Positions 51,007 to 59,018 of a DNA stretch of 64,000 bases are shown one piece after another. The notes beneath the pieces were generated by a model. The model was not told where the DNA came from. It made no database searches and saw nothing but the letters and a program-made list of their open reading frames with translations. Position numbers and translations under genes: made by a program. Where the stretch lies: the NCBI GenBank assembly GCA_963725415.1, contig CAVRZY010000161.1, positions 1 through 64,000 of the forward strand, written 5' to 3'. This stretch comes from CAVRZY01 sp963725415 (GTDB taxonomy: Bacteria; Acidobacteriota; Terriglobia; Bryobacterales; Bryobacteraceae). Every line of letters begins with the position of its first letter. Position 1 is the stretch's first letter.

Positions 51007-51996
51007 CTAATACGCCCAGCGCCACAGGCTGGCCCCCACCGTGTAGCCTGCCCCCACCGCCGCGAACAGCACCAGGTCGCCTTTCTTGATCTTTCCGCCC
51101 TCGATCGCATCCCGGGTGGCCAGCGGGATTGAGCCGTTGGTCGTGTTTCCGTAGCGCTCGATGTTAATGACCACCTGGTCTGAGTGGAGCCCCAGCCGGT
51201 CGGCGGTGGCGGTGATAATGCGGCGATTGGCCTGGTGCGGGATTAGCGCGGCTACATCCCGGGCCGTCAGGCGATTCCGTTCCAACAGGTCCCGGCAGAC
51301 CTCGTACATCTTCCGAACCGCATACTTGAACACCTGCGGGCCGTCCTGATAGATATAGTGCTGCCGCTGCTGAACGGTCTCGATGGAGGCCGGCAGGCGG
51401 CTGCCACCGGCCGGCATCTTCAGGAATTCTGCTCCCGAGCCATCCATCTCGTTCAGGAAATCGATCAACCCGCTCCCCTCCTGGTCCTCCCTTTCCACCA
51501 GCATGGCCCCCGCGGCGTCGCCAAACAGGATGCAGGTCGAGCGGTCCGTGTAATCGACAATCCGGGACATCGTGTCGGCACCGATCACCAGCACCTTCTG
51601 GTGGGAACCAGCCACTACCAGTTGCGCCGCAGTCGTCAGACCATACAGGAAACTCGAGCAGGCAGCGATCAGGTCGAAGCCCCAGGTCCCCTTGGCTCCG
51701 ATCCGGTCCTGCACCAGGCACGCCGTCGAGGGAAAGATCATGTCTGGCGTCACGGTGCAAACCAGGATGGTGTCCAGCTCCGAGGCGCCAATCCCGCGCT
51801 GCTCCAGCGCCGCCTGGGCGGCTTCCACCGCCAGATCCGAAGTGGCCACTCCCGGATCGGCGATGTGCCGTTCGATAATACCCGTCCGCGCCACGATCCA
51901 CTCGTGGTTGGTCTTCACCATCTTCTCCAGATCAAAATTGGTCAGCAGGCGCGGCGGCGCGTAGCACCCCAGCGCGCTGATTTTGGCCTTGGGCAC
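51007..51996 (-). CDS. 3-oxoacyl-ACP synthase III (FabH-type)
   Basis: Condensing enzyme that starts fatty-acid synthesis from acyl-CoA and malonyl-ACP. The 329-residue protein has the catalytic Cys in LIAACSSFLYGL (about residue 115), the His in ALIPHQANRRI (about 249) and the Asn in ERYGNTTNGSIPLA (about 279), so the Cys-His-Asn triad is complete. The GTG at 51996 follows GGAGG; a TTG eight codons upstream is less likely. Acidobacteria often have several FabH copies, so it could also make a specialised starter. Confidence 0.88.
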   Translation of the reverse strand: MPKAKISALGCYAPPRLLTNFDLEKMVKTNHEWIVARTGIIERHIADPGVATSDLAVEAAQAALEQRGIGASELDTILVCTVTPDMIFPSTACLVQDRIGAKGTWGFDLIAACSSFLYGLTTAAQLVVAGSHQKVLVIGADTMSRIVDYTDRSTCILFGDAAGAMLVEREDQEGSGLIDFLNEMDGSGAEFLKMPAGGSRLPASIETVQQRQHYIYQDGPQVFKYAVRKMYEVCRDLLERNRLTARDVAALIPHQANRRIITATADRLGLHSDQVVINIERYGNTTNGSIPLATRDAIEGGKIKKGDLVLFAAVGAGYTVGASLWRWAY

Positions 51997-52042
51997 GAAT
52001 CCTCCAGGTTTGAGATCCAAACCGAAACGACCCTAAACTGCT

Positions 52043-52768
52043 ATGGTAAAGTCTGCGAGGATGCAAGTCGAGCGCGCCCCGTTGTCCGGAACGCCCCAGC
52101 AGATCTGCGCCCGGGTCTTCCGCGCCTTGAAACCCCGCTCCCGGCCGCCGGGGATCGAAGTCCAGTTCTGCCAGTTTGCCAATCCCGACAGCTTTGCACA
52201 GATCGAGGAGGGCCGGCTTCGCCTGCGGATTACGGACCTGCTGGAGGGCGCTCCCGCATCCGTCCTGGAAGCCCTGGCCTACATCCTCCTCGGCAAGCTC
52301 TTCCGAAAGCCCGTGCCAGCCATCTACACCCACCGCTACCGGCTGTACTTCAACCGCCGGGACGTCCGGCGGAGCGTGCTGCTGCTGCGCCAGACCCGCG
52401 GCCGCAAGTTCATCTCCGGCCCCTGCGGCACCCACTACGACCTGGAAGAGGTCTTCGAGCGACTCAACCGCCAATACTTCGATGGCCTGCTGGGCCGCCC
52501 CTTGCTGGGCTGGAGCCGCCGCCGCTCCCGAACCAGCCTGGGCCACTACGATTTGTCACACAACGCCATTATCATCAGCAGACTTCTCGACAGCCCCGTC
52601 GTGCCCCCTCCGGCCCTGGAGTACGTCCTGTTCCACGAGATGCTTCACTTGCGATATCCGGCACACCATCACGGCGCCAGCCGGCAAGTCCATCCGCGCG
52701 AGTTTCGAGAAGCCGAGCGAGCCTACCCTCGGCTAAAGGAAGCGAAGGAACTACTCAAGAGAATCTGA
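52043..52768 (+). CDS. SprT-like zinc metalloprotein
   Basis: A 241-residue cytoplasmic protein. Near the C-terminus LEYVLFHEMLHLRYP has the HExxH zinc motif, and a nearby HHHGASRQVHPREFREAE could give the third ligand, as in SprT/DUF45-type metallopeptidase-like proteins. The N-terminal half is Arg-rich. The start is uncertain: the ATG at 52043 or the one at 52061 (GAGG touches it). It is divergent from fabH. Confidence 0.75.
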   Translation: MVKSARMQVERAPLSGTPQQICARVFRALKPRSRPPGIEVQFCQFANPDSFAQIEEGRLRLRITDLLEGAPASVLEALAYILLGKLFRKPVPAIYTHRYRLYFNRRDVRRSVLLLRQTRGRKFISGPCGTHYDLEEVFERLNRQYFDGLLGRPLLGWSRRRSRTSLGHYDLSHNAIIISRLLDSPVVPPPALEYVLFHEMLHLRYPAHHHGASRQVHPREFREAERAYPRLKEAKELLKRI

Positions 52769-52780
52769 ACTGCTGTCGCT

Positions 52781-52956
52781 GCATTTGTTTGCGGCTCGGG
52801 AAGATTCTGCGTGCGGGCCACTTTCGGTGTGGCTAGCCAATTGACGATTGAGGATTGGAGTGTCGCGCTGCGCCGGACACAGCAATCATCCCTTCCCCCG
52901 GGCACGGCCGGTCTCAGAGCAGGCGCCGCTCGCTGGGTCGTTCGGTTGCGGCTATG
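52781..52956 (-). repeat. Dispersed repeat, copy B
   Basis: The reverse complement matches copy A (8763-8968) in the same order of blocks: GCCGCAACCGAAC, GATTGCTGTGTC, CAATCGTCAATTGGC, ACACCGAAAGTGGCCC. It is shorter because it has fewer heptamer units (ATTGACG, ATTGAGG, ATTGGAG). It fills most of the 295-base gap between the SprT-like gene and the next gene; the rest shows nothing recognisable. Confidence 0.72.
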
Positions 52957-53063
52957 GCGCCCTGTGTAGAGTAACCCCCGCTGCTACCCTGACTGCTCGC
53001 GGCTCACCGGCGCGCCATACCGCCGCAGACCAGTGAACTCGCGGGCTACCTGCGGCGCCTCTG

Positions 53064-53597
53064 TCAGGCGACAGAGCGCTCCACTCCGGCAGTGAGCTGC
53101 CGGAGTTGATTCCGCATGGACTCCAAAGCCGCCACCAGCCCACGGACATCCACTTTCCCGATGCCCATAGTCTGTAGGACCAACCCACAACGCACGGCTA
53201 CCATGGCGTATCGGAAAACCAGCCTCTGCTTCAGTAAAGCCGAGGCCAAGTCCGGCTGGTCCTGCGGCGCGTGCAGCAGCAGGAACTTGGCGGCCGTGTA
53301 CAGCCGATCAAAATCCTGCCCCAGGCAGCGCAGGTAGTGGCGGAAAATCCGCCTGCGCCCCGCTAGCAGCTTCTTGGAAATCTTCGGAGAAAAGCCGGGC
53401 TGGGCAGCCAAAAAATCATAGTCCTCATCGAAGAACAGCCTCTCCATGGGACGGTATTTCTCGATCGAGAATTGCCTGCACCATTCCAGGCTCGACTGCG
53501 CATCCCTTTGCGGCGAGATCAGGCGACGGAAGAGGAATACAAACCCCAACGCCGCCAGCACCACCAATGCGGCAGCCCCAAAAAGAGCATAATTCAT
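53064..53597 (-). CDS. Single-pass membrane protein of unknown function
   Basis: A 177-residue protein with a transmembrane helix at residues 4-24. The soluble helical domain that follows is rich in Arg, Phe and Leu (FDEDYDFLAAQPGFSPKISKKLL, RRRIFRHYLRCLGQDFDRL). I do not recognise the family. It is the last of three genes on the minus strand (small peptide, 7-TM protein, this one) with gaps of 78 and 89 bases, so co-transcription is plausible. An in-phase role with the 7-TM protein is inferred from position only. Confidence 0.68.
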   Translation of the reverse strand: MNYALFGAAALVVLAALGFVFLFRRLISPQRDAQSSLEWCRQFSIEKYRPMERLFFDEDYDFLAAQPGFSPKISKKLLAGRRRIFRHYLRCLGQDFDRLYTAAKFLLLHAPQDQPDLASALLKQRLVFRYAMVAVRCGLVLQTMGIGKVDVRGLVAALESMRNQLRQLTAGVERSVA

Positions 53598-53686
53598 TTA
53601 GCTCCTCCCTAACACCCCGTCCAGAATATAACAACTCCATAACCGGACGCAATCAGTGCATTTTTCAGACAACGACACCCTCACTC

Positions 53687-54484
53687 TCATTTCCGAGCGG
53701 CCCGCAGGAGCGCCGAGTTGATGGCAGTCAACTGCTCTACCAGTTGCTCTCCCTCGTCCGGCCGCCAGCGCTGTCCTACCACCAAAGTTGCGCTTTCGCT
53801 CCTTCGATTCAGCAAGACAATCCACGCCACCAAGCAGCAAACCGTCACCGACATCAGCACCAGGTGCACTGTGCTGGTGGCCTCGTTGCCGGCGATGTTC
53901 CTCACCACGAAGCCCATGGTCGTGCTCAAGAAGTAAACCGAATACACCACGCTGTACACTACAACATTTCGACTCAAGGGCACCGGATACCACACCAAAA
54001 AAGCCGTAATCAGAAGTAGAAAAATCGCCAGGCTGGAAACGATGCCTCGTTCAATTGCCGTAAAATACAGCAGGATAGGAAAACGTTCGGCCGGATTGCT
54101 CAAATCAGCCCACAGCGTCAACGCCGAGATCACGATCGACAGGCCCAGCGCTCCCATCAAGGTCCAGCGACCCAATGTGGCGATGCCCTTGTAGTTACGC
54201 AGGACCAGGGAGTACAACTCCAGCACCACCAGGATGTATAAGACCCAGGCCAGCGGTTCAGTGACCATCCAGACCCAGCCGTAGGCGTTGGTGTTGTAAG
54301 GGAGCGAATACAACACCACTCCCCTCACGAACCGGTACGCTAAGTAACTGGAAAAAAAGGGGTAAATACCCGCTAGGCGCTCGCCCCAGAGCTTCCACAG
54401 GAGAAGGCCGTAACTGATTAGACACACCACCCACAGCACCCTATGGGTGACAGTCAACACCGGCAATGCCAGGGCGAAAATCAC
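53687..54484 (-). CDS. Seven-transmembrane protein of unknown function
   Basis: A 265-residue integral membrane protein. Hydrophobic stretches are visible at about residues 8-30, 40-61, 68-95, 103-128, 134-165, 173-195 and 204-226, then a charged cytoplasmic tail (RRSESATLVVGQRWRPDEGEQL). No known family, transporter motif or signature residues were recognised. A GTG start is used. It lies directly downstream of a gene for a small exported peptide, so a receptor or processing/export partner is one reading, with no direct evidence. Confidence 0.7.
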   Translation of the reverse strand: MIFALALPVLTVTHRVLWVVCLISYGLLLWKLWGERLAGIYPFFSSYLAYRFVRGVVLYSLPYNTNAYGWVWMVTEPLAWVLYILVVLELYSLVLRNYKGIATLGRWTLMGALGLSIVISALTLWADLSNPAERFPILLYFTAIERGIVSSLAIFLLLITAFLVWYPVPLSRNVVVYSVVYSVYFLSTTMGFVVRNIAGNEATSTVHLVLMSVTVCCLVAWIVLLNRRSESATLVVGQRWRPDEGEQLVEQLTAINSALLRAARK

Positions 54485-54562
54485 TATCCCGCCCTACAGT
54501 GTACCACTGGAGCGCCAGTCTTGATCTTGAAAATATGACCTAACTGGCCTGCCAATCCCGTC

Positions 54563-54679
54563 TTATCGGGACTCAGGGCAGGGGAAGCAGCCAGGAATGG
54601 GGTCGTACGACACCCGCACGCTGGCCACACCCACGGCCTGAACCAGCAGCAACGCCACAAACAACACTCTCAACAACAT
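54563..54679 (-). CDS. 38-residue exported peptide with CxxC motif
   Basis: Small gene supported by a GAGGAG ribosome-binding site eight bases before the ATG at 54679. The product is a hydrophobic signal-like N-terminus (MLLRVLFVALLLVQAVGVA) followed by a short mature part that includes YDPIPGCFPCPESR, with two Cys spaced as CFPC. Signal-peptidase cleavage after VGVA would leave about 19 residues. No homologue is known to me. It precedes the 7-TM gene by 78 bases on the same strand, and an operator-like site (54772-54785) lies about 100 bases upstream. Confidence 0.6.
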   Translation of the reverse strand: MLLRVLFVALLLVQAVGVASVRVSYDPIPGCFPCPESR

Positions 54680-54771
54680 TGGGTAATCTCCTCAGGATCT
54701 GGGGTTTTTTGCTGTATTTCAGGAACAGATTACTCCCATCCCGGCTCCAGTGCACGTTTTGGTCCAAAATT

Positions 54772-54785
54772 TTCCGAATTCAGAA
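54772..54785. promoter_or_regulatory. Operator-like site 2
   Basis: TTCCGAATTCAGAA, a near-palindrome sharing the right-hand GAATTCAGAACAA (54776-54788) exactly with the perfect palindrome at 56182-56205. It lies between the divergent small-peptide and 154-residue-protein genes, so the XRE/S24-like regulator could control both. Confidence 0.5.
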
Positions 54786-54856
54786 CAACTCCCCGGTCCC
54801 CGGTGCGGGTACCCACAGGCACCCCTTTTCGTGTAAAATGGGGAGCGTCGCCGCCC

Positions 54857-55321
54857 GTGAGGACGAACAGGAACTGGCCGAAGAGCACTCTGGACAGAGG
54901 AGCTACCGCCAACCTATGGCGGAATACCTTGCTCCAGATTCCCAGTGTCTTCGGTCGCCTGGTGTATCTGTGTTCCCTTCGGGATACCAACACCGGCGTA
55001 TACCAGCACTATGGGCTGGCCCAGGTCTTTGGGGAAGCTGAGGCTGACCGCGCCCTCCGGGAGAGCCACCAGAAGGCTTTTGCCGAGTGGCTGTGTTTCA
55101 ATCTGGAGCAGCAGAAGGCCGATTTGGACCTCTACCTGTCAGGCCTGGGCAGTAACCGGCAGACCATCCTCGACACCTGGATCCGTCTGGCGCCCTACCG
55201 GAATCTGGTTCCTTCGACCGCCCGGGAGGTGGAACGCCGGCTCTATCTGGCGGATCTGGAGACCATCCTGGAGCTGCTCAAGAACGAATACGGCGTCGCT
55301 TCCCCTGATCCAGACGCATAG
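54857..55321 (+). CDS. Conserved hypothetical protein next to the XRE/S24 regulator
   Basis: A 154-residue helical, charged protein. Recognisable blocks are NLWRNTLLQIPSVFGRLVYLCSLRD, GVYQHYGLAQVFGEAEADRALRESHQ and EWLCFNLEQQKADLDLYLSGLG. I do not know the function. The GTG at 54857 is chosen because a TAAAAT hexamer (54834-54839) and GGGAG lie just upstream; a GTG at 54803 is the alternative. Its 3' end overlaps the convergent regulator gene by 44 bases, a sign of a long-standing gene pair. Confidence 0.65.
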   Translation: MRTNRNWPKSTLDRGATANLWRNTLLQIPSVFGRLVYLCSLRDTNTGVYQHYGLAQVFGEAEADRALRESHQKAFAEWLCFNLEQQKADLDLYLSGLGSNRQTILDTWIRLAPYRNLVPSTAREVERRLYLADLETILELLKNEYGVASPDPDA

Positions 55322-56120
55322 CCAGGCCCGTCACCTGTCCGATGATGTCGATTTCGTCCGGGTAGGAGTAAATTTCCGGATTGCACAAGGAAGTGGGATG
55401 CGGTTGCAGGACCAGATGATTCTCGGTGAGATTGCACCAGCAGCAGGCGAATCCTTTGCGGTGCTCGAAAAAGTAGATGGGCCGCTCGAACTCGTGCCCC
55501 CAGCCCGAGGTCAGGATCTTCCGCCGAGTTTCGTCAATCACGACGAAGGAGCCGGGTTGCAGGATGGGGTACATGGACCAGTCCTCGGTCCCCACGAAGC
55601 CGTAACGGTGGTTCTTCAGGTCCAGCCCGTTCAACAGCATCAGGGGCAGTCTGCCCCAGCGCTGGATCATGCGGCTCAGATAGGTCGTTCGCCGCAGGTC
55701 CAGGCCGGGATCCAGCGACAGCGGGATCTGCACCTCCCCGTGGTCCTCCGGCAGGAAGCTCACCGGGTGCGTCCTTTCGATACTCACGCTCAAGCAATCC
55801 GCAGGCAGCGCCGAGACGTTGACGCCGTACCACTCCAGCACCTCGTTGATGTCCAGCCGGTAGATGGCGCACAGCGAGTACAGCCGGTAGAGGGTGGGAA
55901 CCGTGCCCTTGTTCTCGATATCCGCCAGCCGGCTCAAGGCGATCACGAATTCGTCGTTCTTGTGCCGCTCGGCAATCCGCAGGCTGGCCTCCTCCACGTC
56001 CCGATAACGCAGGTTGAGGCGTTCTCGGGCCCGCTTGAGCCTCTGTCCAGGTTCCTCTATGATGCGTTCCTCTCTGGTCGAAGTCACGTAACCCGAGAGT
56101 GCGTCTGCGGCACGGGGCAA
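55278..56120 (-). CDS. XRE-family regulator with LexA/CI-like (S24) C-terminal domain
   Basis: A 280-residue DNA-binding protein. The N-terminal helix-turn-helix (about residues 25-98, GQRLKRARERLNLRYRDVEEA and ALSRLADIENKGTVPTLYRLY) is Cro/CI-like. The C-terminal half resembles the S24 peptidase fold (EDWSMYPILQPGSFVVIDE) with the Ser in place. The position where LexA relatives have the catalytic Lys reads FACCWCNL, so self-cleavage is doubtful. The TTG start at 56120 is set by GGAGG and by a -10/-35 pair just upstream. A perfect 24-bp palindrome (56182-56205) lies upstream of the promoter. Confidence 0.78.
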   Translation of the reverse strand: MPRAADALSGYVTSTREERIIEEPGQRLKRARERLNLRYRDVEEASLRIAERHKNDEFVIALSRLADIENKGTVPTLYRLYSLCAIYRLDINEVLEWYGVNVSALPADCLSVSIERTHPVSFLPEDHGEVQIPLSLDPGLDLRRTTYLSRMIQRWGRLPLMLLNGLDLKNHRYGFVGTEDWSMYPILQPGSFVVIDETRRKILTSGWGHEFERPIYFFEHRKGFACCWCNLTENHLVLQPHPTSLCNPEIYSYPDEIDIIGQVTGLAMRLDQGKRRRIRS

Positions 56121-56138
56121 ACTTGTCCTCCGGTTCGA

Positions 56139-56167
56139 ATTATAGCGACCGCGACCCGCCAGAGCAA
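56139..56167 (-). promoter_or_regulatory. Promoter of the XRE/S24 regulator gene
   Basis: Minus strand: TTGCTC (56162-56167) and TATAAT (56139-56144) separated by exactly 17 bases, with GGAGG and a TTG start downstream. The 24-bp palindrome begins 15 bases further upstream. Confidence 0.6.
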
Positions 56168-56181
56168 GGGGGTCGCGCATT

Positions 56182-56205
56182 TCTTGTTCTGAATTCAGAA
56201 CAAGA
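56182..56205. promoter_or_regulatory. Perfect 24-bp palindromic operator candidate
   Basis: Exact dyad centred between 56193 and 56194 with core TTCTGAATTCAGAA and arms extending to TCTTG/CAAGA. It lies between the XRE regulator (minus) and ubiX (plus), in the position of an operator that could serve both genes. Confidence 0.65.
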
Positions 56206-56224
56206 TTGTTGGGAGAGAGCGACT

Positions 56225-56785
56225 TTGCGAGTCATCGTAGCCATCACCGGGGCCTCCGGGGCCATTTACGGCCTGCGCCTCTTGGAAAAGCTCCAGCGCC
56301 GCCCGGAAGTCGAACTGCACGCCCTGGTGAGCCAGGCTGGGCAAAGCATTCTGGCCCTGGAAACCGGCCGGACCCTCGCCGACCTCAGGAATCTGGCCCA
56401 CCACTGGTATGGCCCCGAGGATGTAGACGCTCCCCTGGCCAGTGGATCGTTCCCCACCCACGGCATGGTCATCTCCCCCTGCTCCATTCATACCCTGTCG
56501 GCCATCGCCACGGGCGTCGCTTCCAACCTCATTCTGCGGGCCGCCGACGTCACCCTCAAGGAGCGCCGCCGGCTGATCCTGATGGTTCGTGAAAGCCCCT
56601 TTCACCTCGGCCACCTCCGCGCCATGCTGGCCTTGACCGAAATGGGCGCCATCATTGCCCCGCCCATCCCCAGCTTCTACCAGCGCCCTGAAACCATCCT
56701 GGACCTCGTGGACCACAGCGTCGATCGCGTTCTGGACTTGCTGGGCCTGCCCGCCCCGGACGCCAAACGCTGGGCTGGAACCTGA
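56225..56785 (+). CDS. ubiX: Flavin prenyltransferase UbiX
   Basis: Makes the prenylated FMN cofactor used by UbiD-type decarboxylases. The 186-residue protein has the N-terminal VAITGASGAIYGLRLLEKL (FMN site), VISPCSIHTLSAIATGVASNL and the LMVRESPFHLGHLRAMLALTEMGA block, with the usual family length. The TTG at 56225 follows GGGAG; the longer upstream frame overlaps the operator and is not conserved. No ubiD lies in the window, so the partner must be elsewhere. Confidence 0.92.
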   Translation: MRVIVAITGASGAIYGLRLLEKLQRRPEVELHALVSQAGQSILALETGRTLADLRNLAHHWYGPEDVDAPLASGSFPTHGMVISPCSIHTLSAIATGVASNLILRAADVTLKERRRLILMVRESPFHLGHLRAMLALTEMGAIIAPPIPSFYQRPETILDLVDHSVDRVLDLLGLPAPDAKRWAGT

Positions 56786-56805
56786 TCGGTTACAATCGGA
56801 GGAGC

Positions 56806-57654
56806 GTGAAGAAAACCCAGCGAGTCGCCTTTCAAGGAGAACGAGGCGCTTTCAGCCACGAGGCCCTCCGCAGGCTGCTCCCACGCCGGGTCGAGGTGCT
56901 GCCCTGCCAGCGCTTTGAAGAAGTCTTCTTGCGGCTCAAGGACCGAACTGTCGGCGCCGCGGTCATTCCCATCGAGAACACCCTGGCCGGCTCGGTCCAT
57001 GAGAACTACGATCACCTGCTCCACTTCGATTTCCGCATCGTGGCCGAGGCCAACGTTCGCATCAACCACCAACTGATTGCTCTGCCCGGAGTGCGCTTCC
57101 GGGGTCTCCGCCGCGTGTACTCCCACCCGGTAGCGCTCAATCAGTGCCTGGATTTCTTCGCGCGCCACCCGCACCTCGAGAAGGTCCCCTTCTACGACAC
57201 GGCCGGCGCCGTCAAGATGATCCTCGAGCAGCGGCTCGCTGACGCCGCGGCCATTGCCTCTGCCGTGGCAGCCGAGATCTATGGCGCCCGCATCCTGAGG
57301 CGCTCCCTCGAAGACGACCGCCGCAACTTCACCCGCTTCTTCCTTCTGCGCCGGCCGGAAGATACCCCGCCCTTGCCTCGACCCGCCAGCCGCGACAAGG
57401 AATGGAAGACTTCCCTGGTGTTCTCCACGCGCAACGTCCCGGGCGCGCTGTTCCGGGCTTTGAGCGCCTTCGCCCTGCGGGATGTCAACCTCACCAAGAT
57501 CGAATCCCGCCCCCTCCGCGGCAAGCCCTGGGAGTACCTCTTCTACCTGGATTTCCTGGGCCGTCTCGACGACTTCAAAGTCAAGAACGCCCTGGGCCAC
57601 TTGGGCGAACTGGCGGACTTCCTCCGTGTCCTGGGCTGCTACCCCAGGGATTGA
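56806..57654 (+). CDS. pheA: Prephenate dehydratase
   Basis: Converts prephenate to phenylpyruvate in phenylalanine synthesis. The 282-residue monofunctional form has FQGERGAFSHEA, IPIENTLAGSVHENYD, NFTRFFLL (the TRF motif) and a C-terminal ACT domain with KIESRPLRGKPWEY (the ESRP allosteric motif), so feedback inhibition by phenylalanine is expected. The GTG at 56806 follows GGAGG, and a TACAAT hexamer sits at 56791 inside the ubiX tail region. It is convergent with queE, the stops abutting. Confidence 0.93.
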   Translation: MKKTQRVAFQGERGAFSHEALRRLLPRRVEVLPCQRFEEVFLRLKDRTVGAAVIPIENTLAGSVHENYDHLLHFDFRIVAEANVRINHQLIALPGVRFRGLRRVYSHPVALNQCLDFFARHPHLEKVPFYDTAGAVKMILEQRLADAAAIASAVAAEIYGARILRRSLEDDRRNFTRFFLLRRPEDTPPLPRPASRDKEWKTSLVFSTRNVPGALFRALSAFALRDVNLTKIESRPLRGKPWEYLFYLDFLGRLDDFKVKNALGHLGELADFLRVLGCYPRD

Positions 57655-58326
57655 TCAGACGCCCCGCCGGTTGCCGTACAGATCGATGTGCAGCCGGGGG
57701 CTGTAACGGAACCCTTCCCGTTTGCAGATTTCAACCAGCCACAGAGCCCGCTCGCGCAGCAGGGGGGCCTCGGTCCCTTCCGGCATCAGGATCACTTTGC
57801 CCCGCTCGGCGCCAATCTGCTCCAGCAGCGACTGGATCTCCGGCAGATCTTGCGGGCTCGCCACTACGAATTTGAGCTGGTACTCGTAAGCTGACGTCAG
57901 ACGCTGGAGGATGTCCGGCTGGATCCGCAGACGCTCATGCTGCGCGGCCCAGCGCCCCTGGGGCGTCGAGTTCGACAGCTTCGGGCTGATGCTCATCAGA
58001 TCGCAAGTCACCGCCGCGTACACCGTGCCCGCCGTCTCGATGGTGATATGCAGTCCAGCGCGACGCAGCTCCTGGCTGAGCGCCACGATTTCCGGCACGA
58101 TCATCGGCTCCCCGCCGGTGATGACCACGTGCCGCGGCCCGTAGCCCACCACCTCGCTGACCACATCCGACACCGCAAGATCCTGCCCTTCCGGTTCCCA
58201 GGAAGCATAGGGAGTATCGCACCAGGCGCACCGCAGGTTGCAGCCGCTGGTCCGCACGAACACTGAAGGCGTCCCCACCAGCGAGCCTTCGCCCTGCACG
58301 GAATAGAAGATCTCGGCCACTCTCAC
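57655..58326 (-). CDS. queE: 7-carboxy-7-deazaguanine synthase QueE
   Basis: Radical-SAM enzyme of the queuosine/7-deazaguanine pathway. The 223-residue protein shows the cluster motif GCNLRCAWCDTPYA (CxxxCxxC), HVVITGGEP and HITIETAGT. The GTG start overlaps the queC stop by four bases (GTGA), so the two are translationally coupled. The other pathway genes queD and queF are not in the window. Confidence 0.93.
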   Translation of the reverse strand: MRVAEIFYSVQGEGSLVGTPSVFVRTSGCNLRCAWCDTPYASWEPEGQDLAVSDVVSEVVGYGPRHVVITGGEPMIVPEIVALSQELRRAGLHITIETAGTVYAAVTCDLMSISPKLSNSTPQGRWAAQHERLRIQPDILQRLTSAYEYQLKFVVASPQDLPEIQSLLEQIGAERGKVILMPEGTEAPLLRERALWLVEICKREGFRYSPRLHIDLYGNRRGV

Positions 58327-59018
58327 CGGGCGTACTCCAGCGGGTCCCTCAGGCCCGCCTCCTGGAACCCTTTTAGACGCAGCAGGCAGGAATCACACTG
58401 CCCGCATGCCATGCCCGCCTCCTCCGGATCGTAGCAACTGTGCGTCAGGCCGAAATCCACCCCCAGGCTGGCGCCCAGCTTGACGATCTCCGCTTTACTG
58501 AGACCGATCAGCGGCGTATGGATCTTGATCGAGACGCCCTGTTCGACCCCCGCCCGGGTGGCCAGGTTCGCCATCCGCTCGAACGCCTCGATGTATTCCG
58601 GCCGGCAGTCCGGATAGCCCGAGTAGTCGATGGCGTTCACCCCCAGGAAAATGTCACAAGCCCCCAGCGCTTCGGCCCACGCCAGGGCGCAAGACAGGAA
58701 CACCGTGTTCCGTGCGGGCACATAGGTAACCGGAATTCCCTGTCCCATCTCCGACAGGCTACGGCCCTTCGGTACCGCCAAATCGTCAGTCAGCGCCGAG
58801 CCGCCAACCGCCCGCAGGTCGATCCGCAGGATTACGTGCCGGGCCGCCCCCAAAGACCCTGCCACCCGCCTGGCGGCCTCCAGCTCGACTCGATGCCGCT
58901 GTCCGTAGTCAAACGACAGCGCGTAGCAGTCGAATCCCTCCCGCCGCGCCACCGCCAGGCAGGTCGCCGAGTCCAATCCGCCGCTCAGTAGACAGACTGC
59001 CTTCCGCCCCCTGCTCAC
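58323..59018 (-). CDS. queC: 7-cyano-7-deazaguanine (preQ0) synthase QueC
   Basis: ATP-dependent conversion of 7-carboxy-7-deazaguanine to preQ0. The 231-residue protein has the PP-loop VCLLSGGLDSATCLA and the zinc-binding HSCYDPEEAGMACGQCDSCLLR near the C-terminus, with four Cys in the right spacing. The GTG start overlaps the stop of the MFS gene by four bases, and its stop overlaps queE, so MFS-queC-queE is one coupled operon. Confidence 0.94.
   Translation of the reverse strand: MSRGRKAVCLLSGGLDSATCLAVARREGFDCYALSFDYGQRHRVELEAARRVAGSLGAARHVILRIDLRAVGGSALTDDLAVPKGRSLSEMGQGIPVTYVPARNTVFLSCALAWAEALGACDIFLGVNAIDYSGYPDCRPEYIEAFERMANLATRAGVEQGVSIKIHTPLIGLSKAEIVKLGASLGVDFGLTHSCYDPEEAGMACGQCDSCLLRLKGFQEAGLRDPLEYAR

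Noticed and set aside
56099..56224. Longer N-terminal extension of UbiX
   Set aside because: It would overlap the operator palindrome and the regulator promoter, and the known UbiX N-terminus begins at the TTG at 56225.
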